From: Brienomyrus brachyistius
Lineage: Eukaryota; Chordata; Actinopteri; Osteoglossiformes; Mormyridae
Direction of reading: 5' to 3'
DNA length: 64,000 bases
Assembly (NCBI RefSeq): GCF_023856365.1
Contig: NC_064541.1
Span: 23,972,214 to 24,036,213 of the forward strand
A program made the position numbers and the translations under genes. The notes below the pieces were generated by a model. That model was not told the DNA's origin. It was given only the letters and a program-made list of their open reading frames with translations, and made no database searches. The stretch's first letter is position 1; every line of letters begins with the position of its first letter. This document shows, piece after piece, positions 20,534-29,200 of the stretch.

Positions 20534-20689
20534 CAGTTTTTCTCAATGTATCTGGCACATTTTGTGAGACACACTTGCTAATGGACTAATGTAAAACATT
20601 TGGAAATTTGTGTGAAGCAATGAGAAATCATGTTCTCGTTTGCAAATGTTGTCATTTGAGAAATGTTCCAAAGCAATCGAGAAAAACTG
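20534..20689 (-). mobile_element. Copy D, internally deleted derivative of the same family
   Basis: Both termini of the family are present in minus orientation: CAGTTTTTCTCAATGTATCT at the left and AAGCAATCGAGAAAAACTG at the right, only 156 bp apart. Subterminal phrases match the right end (CACATTTTGTGA) and left end (GTCATTTGAGAAATGTTCC) of copy B. This is a classic MITE derived by internal deletion. Confidence 0.72.
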
Positions 20690-20840
20690 TCATCTGCGAT
20701 TTTAGTGAACTTGAGGTTTTTCAGGAAGTCTTAGGAGGAGTCTTAAACTGCATATCAATAAGCTCAGACTAATCAATTACAATTTGAGGATTTATATTTA
20801 TTTAGCAAATAGTTTTATTGAAAGTGACATGAATTTGACA

Positions 20841-21196
20841 GGGGCGGCATGGTGGTGCAGTGGTTAGCACTGTTGCCTCACACCTCTGCGGCCTGGGTTT
20901 GAGTCTCCGCCTGGGTCACGTGTGTGGAGTTTGCATGTTCTCCCCATGTTGTCGTGGGGTTTCCTCCAGGTACTCCGGTCCCCCCACAGTCCAAAAATAG
21001 GCTGAGGCTAATTGGAGTTGCTAAATTGCCTGTAGGTGTGCATGTGTGAGTGAATGGTGTGTGAGTGTGCCCTGCGATGGGCTGGCCCCCCATCCTTGGT
21101 TGTTCCCTGCCTCGTGCCCATTGTTTCCGGGATAGGCTCCGGACCCCCGCCGGCCCAGTAGGATAAGCAGTTTGGAAAATGGATGGATGGATGGAT
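20841..21196 (+). mobile_element. Complete tRNA-derived SINE with target duplication
   Basis: The head holds RNA polymerase III boxes: A box near TGGTGCAGTGGTTAGCAC and B box GGTTTGAGTCTC. The body follows (GTGTGGAGTTTGCATGTTCT, CCAATTAGC reversed, TAAATTGCCTGTAGGTGT), and the tail GGGATAGGCTCCGGACCCCC with GGATAAGCAG ends in (ATGG)n. Flanks GAATTTGACA (20,831-20,840) and GAATTTAACA (21,197-21,206) form a target duplication with one change. Other copies lie at 50,211, 52,337 (-), 58,948, 63,110 (-), and tails at 700 and 60,345. Confidence 0.88.
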
Positions 21197-21206
21197 GGAT
21201 GAATTT

Positions 21207-22119
21207 AACAAAGCAGGGTCACATAGTTCCTGGGACAATCGGCAGTTAAGGGCCTTGCTCTGGGGCCCACTTACAAAATCACTCAGCTGACTACAGGATT
21301 TGAATTGGCAACCTTCTAATCACAGACACAGAATTGTACCCCGCAGAGACACATAGCACTCCATGGCTGATTATTGACTTGACTCACTTTGTGATTAACT
21401 GTGATTAAGTGTTGTTCATAATGATCTGGCTTTTACTTTTGTGATAAAGCATTACTCATTATAATTAGATCACAGGTCATCCTCAGTTAATGAGGGTATA
21501 GGTTGGGGGGGGGGGGGGTTCTGGGGCCATGGTTATTGATGTGCATTAAGGGTTCATTTGAGGGGTCATCACAAACTTTCTCCTGCTCTACATATACACA
21601 ATCCTAGTTTATATTTCTAACTTTCATGTTTGACTAGGATTTAGACTAAGTGGAGTCTCTAGGCTTGAGAAAGTGACCTGAAACTCTGTAACAGTCTGTA
21701 ACAGTTACTAGGTCACTTGCACCTCTTACACATAGCTTTAAACCTGGGGTATAATTTATGAAACTTGTGTACTTACAAAAAGACGTGTAAACAAGGTGTG
21801 TACACAACTTTTTATACAAAATCCTGGATTCATTAAACAAAACTTGATGGAAAAAACATGCTTATTTACAGAAGCTCAGGGGATGGTACACATAGCATTT
21901 TGAACAAATTAGTAATAGGTGACCCATTGTAAAGCAGGGACTTGCAAGTAAACTAGCGAAATGACTGCACATATGCCAACAATTCATATCATAAACCTGT
22001 GCCTTCATGTGAAAAACAGTAAATCTAAAAATGTGCACTGGGCTTTGTTGATTTTCCATTTATATGTGTAAGCCAAAGTCTATGTAGTTGTGTTTGAGAA
22101 TTCAATTTGCCATTTCAAA
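21207..22119. other. No gene; SINE-like phrase and G-run
   Basis: The first 120 bases contain CAGGATTTGAATTGGCAACC, a reversed tRNA B-box-like phrase common in fish SINEs, but no full element can be drawn. A poly-G run lies near 21,507-21,519. The rest is AT-rich with nothing recognised. Confidence 0.4.
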
Positions 22120-22121
22120 TA

Positions 22122-22802
22122 CAGTGGTACCTTGAAAATCGAATGCCTCTTAATACGACCAACTTGGACACTGAACGAGTCTTTTGAATTTTTTTGGAAT
22201 CTAACAACAACTCGAATGAGAACTCGGCACAAGACAAAACAAAACAGACTTGTCAAAACTTGTATGGATTGAGATGTGTCTCTGATGGACTGAAACAAAA
22301 ATAAACGGACCTATTGGGATGCTGATGCCATATGAATTTCTTTCAGTCTTGTGGTACCTCGCAACTGAGTTCAATGTGCGAAAGCTGTATTCCTGTCTTT
22401 GGTGTGATTTTTTTTTGTGCTTTATCTACAGTACATTTAGTTATACAGTAATCAGTGCCCCTAAGGAAGTGAGCAGTGATGGCAGCAACCCAAAGAGGAA
22501 AGTGGTGAGAGTAGAACTGTGGAACTTAAAAAGGAAATTATAGAGGGACTTGAAGGTGGTGCATGTGTGTCTGCTTTCGCTTCCGAGTGTGGGATTGCCA
22601 TTTATTTCAGGTTTATTGTTTTTGTATGTGTGCTTTTTCATGTGTGTTAGTTTTATATTGATTGTTAATGCTTTTTATCATTAGGTAGAAAGACAATCAT
22701 TTGGGGATTTGGAACATTTATATTATTTATTTTGGGGAAATTTGACTTGGACTTCAACCAGCCTTATGGAATGAATTAAGCTTGTGTTCCAAAGTATCAC
22801 TG
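22122..22802 (+). mobile_element. Tigger/pogo-like DNA transposon remnant
   Basis: Flanked by TA (22,120-22,121 and 22,803-22,804). The left end is CAGTGGTACCTTGAAAATCG; the right end as reverse complement is CAGTGATACTTTGGAACACA. The interior at about 22,480-22,600 encodes, over two frames, SDGSNPKRKVVRVELWNLKR and then IIEGLEGGACVSAFASECG. This resembles the N-terminal CENP-B-type helix-turn-helix of Tigger transposases (KRK..L..K..II..E.G.SVS..A.E.G). The DDE catalytic part is missing, so it is an internally deleted copy. Confidence 0.7.
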
Positions 22803-22879
22803 TACTATGTCTTGTCAGCTCTGTCCATGAGCTGAAAATATCTGTAACTGCCAAGAGCTGCACTAAATGTGTATTAGGC

Positions 22880-23229
22880 CACTTTCTTGTATTATTGAGC
22901 ACTTTCTTGTCGATCGTCTCTCCCTGATACCTAACCCTGCCTGTTTACCTCGTGTCCTCTCCTTACTTCTCTCTCTCTCCCGTTCCAGACCCGTCCCCGC
23001 ACCTGACCCGTCAACCCTGCCTGCTCCGGCTGGTCTTGTTCCCGTACCCCCGTGTGATCTTGTCTCGTGTTTCCCTGTAGGATTGACTCCCTGGCTTACG
23101 ACCTCCCTGCCTGTCTTTCGACCTTGCCTCTTGCCTGTCCCTTTCAGTGCCTCTGTTTGGTTTATCCAAATAAAGCGCTTGACGGCTTGCATACCTGGAT
23201 CCCGGTCTCTCTGTTCCGACTATCGTGAC
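22880..23229 (+). repeat. Possible LTR 3' part, family uncertain
   Basis: A CT-rich stretch with CCAAATAAAGCGC (a poly(A) signal near 23,168) ends CTATCGTGACA at 23,229, the same ending as the family 1 LTRs. Its beginning cannot be located and no 5-bp duplication is found, so it may be a truncated LTR of a related family. Confidence 0.4.
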
Positions 23230-25590
23230 ACATATATACATTCGTTTGTTTGTAGTAAATGTGCTTAGGCCGAAATATAAAACTTTGTTGTGCCTCCACC
23301 TTGCACTGTTCAAAATTCTTTGTCTTGTTTTTTTTTTTTTTATTTACAGTCACGATTGTCAGACATTGCAAATTGTTTGTCTTGATTTGCATCTTAAATG
23401 AGAATGCAGCTTATTTAAATTGACCATTATGGTTATTTGAGAGGGGCACTGAGCAGGATCTCAGGCCAGGTTTAATAGATCCAAATTTTTTGGTACATGC
23501 ATGTTTATAGGAGACTGAACAATCAACACACAAGCACCCTGTCTTAGCTCATAGTGTCCCCCAAACATGAATTAAGTGGTCACCCTAGTGAATATGCATG
23601 TTTTCTTTCTGTGTGTTTGAATTTTTTGAAGATTTATGCACTGTTTGATAAATAAGGCCACTGGTGTGCATGTGGTGTTCTGAACAGTGTATGTTAATGT
23701 CATTGGTAGAGAGGATAACAGCTGATGGACATTGGGCATTGAGAATATATAAGTCTGGCGGAAAAGAGAAACTTATGAGCAAAAGCCATGAAACGCAGCA
23801 ACAATGGAGGCCATAAGGCAGCATGTATAACACAGGACCCTCTCCTCCTTACTGCCACACCACCATACTCCAACAGATATGCAAATCCAAAGATCGTTTA
23901 GGGTTACATCAGGATCATTATCAGTCAAACTGGAAAACATGCTATTTACACTTGTTCCTAACTTTGTTTATACTATTCTTGAATAAAAACACACAATGAA
24001 GTGAGTTTCATTGTTTTTGCTTTGGTGCTGCTCTTTTTTCAAATGCCCCATGTCAAATTGAATCTTCTGCTCATATACCATGCCAAAGTCCCTCCAATTC
24101 ACGAGGACCCACTCTTCTTGCCCTTTCAGTACTATTATAAAAGCACTGATTGTAAACATGACAGTGTTGTTTCCTTCTTTCATATATTATTTTCTTGATA
24201 CAGCTGCCTAAATTTATCCCATTCACTCTCTTACCCCCATGTAAGTTCATGGTTGCATTCTTTCCTAAGGAACAATGCTAATATTTTCCGTGCTTTTGTG
24301 TAATTTGCTTAGTAACCCTAGAAAAAAATGTATTCAGTCTTACTTTTTTTCATAACAATGATTTTTTTCATTTGATGTGACAAGCTGTACTCAGTTTAAT
24401 ATCATGCATGCAAGCCATGTTTCAATTAAACAAGAAGAGATAGGATCTTCTGGATAAGTGGAGATGCAGGCAGGTAGGACTGCTTACTTATAAAAAATTC
24501 CTCTTTTCATTAAGCTATACATCTTTTCTTACTTCCGGCAAGGTTTGCCTTTCAAGGGACCCATTTCTACCCTAATCTCTATGATTATCTCTCATGTTAA
24601 AATTTGTTAACCTTTGATTGGTGATATCCGATAGCATTCATTTTTACTTTATAGTTTTCAGATCAACCCACAGACCTGCTACCCCCAAGCATGCACAAAC
24701 CCCGGATCACCCTGTGACACTTAATGGCATTATTTTTAACCATAGGTGGACTCATAGCATATAGCTACTTGACAAGTGCAGTGAAGCTAAATATAGCCAC
24801 CTGACGGCATCACATTGGAGAGCCATTTATCTGCTCCTCCAAGGTCCTGTCAGAATGAACTGCTTTGGTGCTCCGGGCTGTGGATTGGGGGTTTGAGCTT
24901 GTTGGATAGCTGCTTCTTTCATACACAAGCCCTGTCTCATACAAATGGGCTGAGGAACACATTGCAGTGTCTTTTTTTATAGTTTTTGTCAAGTTCTCAA
25001 GGCTCCCGACACTGCTGCGACCCTGACCAGGGGGCCCCTTTATAAGAATCATGCCATATAAATAATGGTTTTACCTGGATGCTGTGAGTTTTTGTTGTGA
25101 TATGTAGGCCTTAAAGTATTCTTATATCACAACCATGTCGAATTCTGAAATCTGAAGGGTGTTGATTTTCTGTAGTAGCACACGTACCGCTGTCCAGGCA
25201 AATCACAATAGTAAATAAATCCAAGATTATAATCTTTACCTAAAGTTACTAAACAAAAACTACAAAAGCAAAAATTCTACAAATCTAGAAGTTTAATCTG
25301 GATCAGAATGATCCCAATTACAAAATCCCACGCTTTGCCCTCCAGGATCAGGTAACCCATCTTGCCTTTATGTCAGTTTTTCAAAGCAACATGGCATTGG
25401 GTCGCCCTGATCCAGATACAAATTTTTCAAGATTACCAAATCTGGATTACCAGCCTTCTACCAGTGGGATGGCATTGCACTGTAGGTTACTAGTTATATA
25501 ATTAACAGCAGCTAGAATATCCAGTGTGGGGTCACTGTAAGTGTTGTTATTTGAAAAGACAGACAATAGCACAATAAAGTAGTTCAAACA
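23230..25590. other. No gene recognised
   Basis: AT-rich single-copy-like sequence. Open frames up to about 80 codons show no recognisable domain. The largest homopolymer run is T at about 23,327-23,340. Confidence 0.5.
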
Positions 25591-25591
25591 C

Positions 25592-26682
25592 CTGGGGGGT
25601 ATTTCATGAAAGTAGCTAAAGAAAGCCAGACTTTCCCGAAAAAGGCAGACTCAAACTAGCGGCATCACTAAACTTAGCCTCAAGTCGTTCCACTAACACA
25701 GTTCAGCTTTAACTAATCAAGGCTCATACCAGACACTCTTGCATAGTCTCAGTTAATGGGCACACCCGAGATATTTAAGAAGCCTAAATGAAGGGATGAA
25801 CGATTGATCGATCAAATGAGTCGGAAAGCGTGTAAACCAAGAGTTTTTTTTTCTTTTCCACTGCAGAACAGACGCTGCTGATGGAACTGTATGATAAATA
25901 TGACGATGTAATCGCTAAAAAGGCAATACTGTGACCATAAATAAAGCAAGGGAGTTGGCTTAGCAAAGAATTGCAGACAGACTAAATGCGTAAGTTATGT
26001 AAATGTTTCAAGTGCCTAATACACTAGCACAGTCGTACAGTAGTTTATGCTGTTGCCTTACAATGTAATAGTTCCTGGTTCGAGTACCATATTTAATGGG
26101 GAACCTACCGGGTGGAGTTCACGTGTCATTTTTACTGTTTAATGTTATTCTGTATTATTTGATCTCCGTAAAATAATTTTAGTCACATTCATGTGAAATG
26201 TTCTGCACGAATAACCATATCTTGTCTTTGCTTTTTACTAATAAGCTTTCAAACCAGACTGACTAAGCAAAATATAAAAATATCTTCTTGTTCATATTAT
26301 TTTAACAGATTTTTTTTTCAATTTCAGTGATTGTATTTCATGTTTGACCTTTGTAATATGGGTACACTTTCATTTGAATTATTTTGGAAGTAATTGGAAT
26401 ACTGAGATGTGATTTTTATATACATTATTAAATTAATTACATGACATGACTAGTGTGAGCATGGAATTTCATCCGATAGAACGATCTTTTGGGAATCTGT
26501 TCCCACATGTCAGACGTTCTTTGAGACAACGCTTAACTGAGCGAGACAGTTAACCTGGTCCGGAGCACACTTGTTCACTCGCCTAAGTGGCCATGGTAGC
26601 TCAACGGGGATTCATTTAAGACATGTTGATGGAATGGAACTCCCACTTAAATGAGCCAGACTTGTCGAAATAAGTCAGACTT
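25592..26682 (+). mobile_element. Harbinger-like element with SANT/Myb-like exon remnant
   Basis: The left end reads GGGGTATTTCATGAAAGTAG and includes CAGACTTTCCCGAAAAAGGC. The right side near 26,650-26,682, reverse-complemented, repeats AAAGTCTGACTTATTTCGAC. Inside, from about 25,865, a plus frame reads AEQTLLMELYDKYDDVIAKK, then stops, followed by a degraded KARELAWQRIADRLNA-like phrase (frameshifted). That fits the Myb/SANT-like DNA-binding protein that accompanies Harbinger transposases. No transposase exon was found. Boundaries are approximate. Confidence 0.5.
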
Positions 26683-26985
26683 TCCTCCTCCACTTACGAA
26701 CTTTCAATATACGAACTTTCAGACATACGAACAAAGAGGACTGTAAGTCCAAATTATGTTCATTGGGCTCTCGTTTCCTGTGTGCAACATAATTTTTTTT
26801 TTCTGCATGCCAATTCCGCTTAGTACGACTTAGTACGCAGCAGCGTAGCGTGCGTCCTCTCAGCATCGTAGATCTTTGTAATTGCGTATACCCTTAAAAT
26901 GATGTTGAATAACGACTTACGAACATTTCAAGTTACGGACAGCCATTTGCAATGTAACTCGTTCGTAAGTAGAGTAGCGTCTGTA
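26683..26985. mobile_element. Mariner-like non-autonomous element (tentative)
   Basis: The right end as reverse complement begins CAGACGCTACTCTACTTACG, and ACTTACGAAC phrases recur at both sides (CCACTTACGAACTTTC at the left, TAACTCGTTCGTAAGTAGAG at the right). This resembles vertebrate mariner/Tigger-type termini. No coding frame. The left terminus is not exact. Confidence 0.4.
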
Positions 26986-27083
26986 TGTCACTGAATCATG
27001 TCACTGAAATGAAAACACACTTGAAACTCTCAATGATTAATGAACATTACAGACTATGCATAGAGATCATAAAATCATGCTGT

Positions 27084-27257
27084 GTGCAGTGGTAGCTTAA
27101 TGGTTAGGGCAAGGTACTTCCCCCAAGCATTGCTCCCTGGTCACTGAATTAGCTGCCCCCTACTATGTCACATTGTCACATATGGATTAAATGTAGAGAG
27201 AACACATTTCATTGTTGTGTGCTGTAGTATGTCAAGAATGACAATCACTAAATTCTA
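27084..27257 (+). mobile_element. Second SINE type, plus-strand copy
   Basis: It starts GCAGTGGTAGCTTAATGGTT (an A-box-like tRNA head) and runs through AAGCATTGCTCCCTGG and TCATTGTTGTGTGCTGTAGT to GACAATCACTAAATTCTA. It matches in reverse the copy at 27,581-28,052, but lacks that copy's B-box segment. Confidence 0.65.
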
Positions 27258-27580
27258 AAATAATAAAGATTGAAACATTAAAAAAACAGGAAATACATAA
27301 CATATATTGTATTGTAATTAAGGGGCAGCATGTGGCTCAGTGGGCCAATGTCCAACAGTTATGAGGGACATAATCATCAGAAATGACTTTTGATTCATTC
27401 ACCTCTGATGATTGTTTGCGAGGGATGTGTTCTTGCTCCTACCCTGTTCAATGCTTGTATGGACTGAGTGTTGGGGTCCAGTGGTTGTGTGGCGTCTGTT
27501 GGTGAAGAAAGTTTTACTCTACGATGCTGTGATCCTTGTGGAGTCAATGGAGGTTCTGTTCTGATTGGGGCTCTTTAATT

Positions 27581-28052
27581 AGAATTTAGTGATCAATTGT
27601 CATTGTTGACACACCACAGCACACAGCAATGAAATTTGTCCTCTGCATTTATCCCATATGTGTGCCCTTGAGAGGTAAATTGGGCTATCCCACATTTTTG
27701 ACCCCTATATTGAATATTTTCAATTGGATAAGTTGTTATTATCTAAGTCATACCTCTGTGCTACCTATGATATATATCAATTGTAGGGTATAGGCACACT
27801 GATTTGAAAAAAATTCAACTTTGGAGCTCATTTTCTCAAGACTTTGTTTTTGTGGGATAGCCCACTTTACCTCTCAAGGGCACATGTGACAATGTGACAT
27901 AACAGTGGGCAGCTAATTCAGCGCCCAGGGAGCAGTGCTTGGGGGCAGTACCTTGCTCAGGGTACCTCAGTGGTGCCTTGCTGGTCAGGGATTCGAATTA
28001 TAATCTTTCGATTACAAGTGTGCTTCCCTAAACATTAAGCCATCACTGCCCA
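27581..28052 (-). mobile_element. Second SINE type, minus-strand copy with MITE inside
   Basis: On the minus strand it starts with the tRNA-like head GGGCAGTGATGGCTTAATGT, includes TTCGAATCCCTGAC (B box) and ends in GACAATTGATCACTAAATTC. It matches the plus copy at 27,084-27,257. The body is interrupted by the element at 27,661-27,884. Confidence 0.75.
27661..27884. mobile_element. MITE with 34-bp terminal inverted repeats
   Basis: The left terminal repeat begins TGTGCCCTTGAGAGGTAAA and continues GGGCTATCCCACA. The right one is its reverse complement with one mismatch over 34 bp. It interrupts the SINE between CCCATATG and TGTGACAATG, which are contiguous in the plus-strand SINE copy. The target duplication is short (ATGT on both sides if the repeat is taken to start at GTGCCC). 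The 224-bp element is non-coding. Confidence 0.85.
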
Positions 28053-28390
28053 CTTGAGAGACTAAGTGAGGAGTCTGAGTATCTGGGATTGAGAATGTCT
28101 TGGATAAAAACCAAGATTCATGCCTTTAATTACTTCTCAAGCACAGCCATCAGTAGTGTGTCTGTCTGGGGGGGAATGTTAACCTTGTCGAGAGATTCAC
28201 TTACCTTGGCAGCAACATTCATGTCTCTGGTGATTCTTCCTATGAAGTCAATAGATGGGTTGGGAGGGCATGGGGGTCATGAGGTCACCGAAAAGGGGTG
28301 TGTGGCGATACAGATATCTTTGCAAGAGAATGAAAGTCCAAGTCTTTATAGTCCTGGACCAGGTTAAGGGGATGCCCATGTAACACCTGG

Positions 28391-29200
28391 TTGTGGCAGA
28401 TGGATGCCTCAGATTCACCTGCCGGCTCCCCAAAACTTGCTGCAGATCCACCCACTGGCTCTCCGAAGGTCTCTCCCATCTCCAGCCGTAGGAAGTGGAA
28501 ATGGAGAACCAGGCTTAACCAGCACCAGAGCTTGTCTCGCTTCACCCAGTTCTGCCAGTGCCCAGCCCAGGAGAGGTTGCTGCTGTACCTCCAGGTCCAG
28601 GAAAGGTCACTGTTGTTCCAGCACCAGGCTCAGGAGAGGTCACCACCACGCTTCCAGCATCAGGTCCAGGTGAGGCTGCTGCTGATCCTCCAGGGCCTGG
28701 CTTGATAGTCTGACTATCTTTGATAGGCTGACCTGGGAGAAGCTGCTGCTCGTCCAGCACCCCCAGAGCCCATCTTGCCTCTGCCACATTTCCAGAACCT
28801 GTCTTCACTTTTGCCATTCCCCCAGAGGCTGCACTTCAAGCTCTTGACCCAGAGAGGGGTGCTCCACCCAAATTCCACTGTCCCGGCCCAGAAAGGGTCA
28901 CTCTGCCTATGCTTCAGGCTCCCAGCCCAAGAAGGGCTACCTTGCCAGCATCTGATCCCACAGCAGCTGTGCCGCCTGAGACCCAGGTATCCCAACTCCT
29001 CCTTGCTTGTCTTCTGGTGTCCTGGCTTCACCTGCACTCACCTCCAGGCATCTTGGCCTTGCCCTGTCCCCTGATGTCCTGGCGGCTCCAATCCAGTCTG
29101 CTGATATCCCACCAGTGCCTGTCTTGTCTCCTGATATCCCACCTTGTCACCAGATATTTTGCTCACAGACAATGGTACAGTACTTGGAATCGTTCTTGAG
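28391..29200 (+). repeat. GC-rich Pro/Gly-coding minisatellite and flanks
   Basis: From about 28,561 to 28,704 a ~36-bp unit repeats four times, reading in one frame as SPGEVAAVPPGP, GKVTVVPAPGS, GEVTTTLPASGP and GEAAADPPGPG. The upstream part in another frame reads AGSPKLAADPPTGSPKVSPI. Downstream frames (28,775-29,199) are Pro/Leu/Ser-rich with phrases such as SADIPPVPVLSPDIPP. Composition contrasts with the AT-rich surroundings. I cannot identify the protein; a decayed Pro-rich exon or retroelement gag is possible, and the frames are broken by stops and shifts. Confidence 0.5.

Larger units (their letters stand above)
27411..28290 (+). pseudogene. RTE-like LINE reverse transcriptase, split by a SINE
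   Basis: The left part (27,411-27,580) reads VCEGCVLAPTLFNACMD, where (R/E)GCVLAP is RT motif B, then LYDAVILVESMEVL around the FADD region with ADD changed to YDA. The right part (28,090-28,290) reads VSWIKTKIHAF and, in a shifted frame, VERFTYLGSNIHVSGDSS and YEVNRWVGRAWGS. These are consecutive pieces of one LINE RT (motif B, catalytic box, YLG thumb motif), separated only by the SINE at 27,581-28,052. Stops and frameshifts are present. Clade is uncertain; it differs from the 6.7 kb LINE. Confidence 0.75.

Noticed and set aside
20841..20920. tRNA gene call from the A and B boxes
   Set aside because: The boxes belong to a SINE head; no cloverleaf with anticodon and acceptor stem can be formed, and the sequence is repeated with a LINE-type tail.
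22867..23268. 133-codon Pro/Leu/Ser-rich frame as a gene
   Set aside because: It is the translation of a CT-rich, LTR-like segment with a poly(A) signal in it; composition explains its openness.
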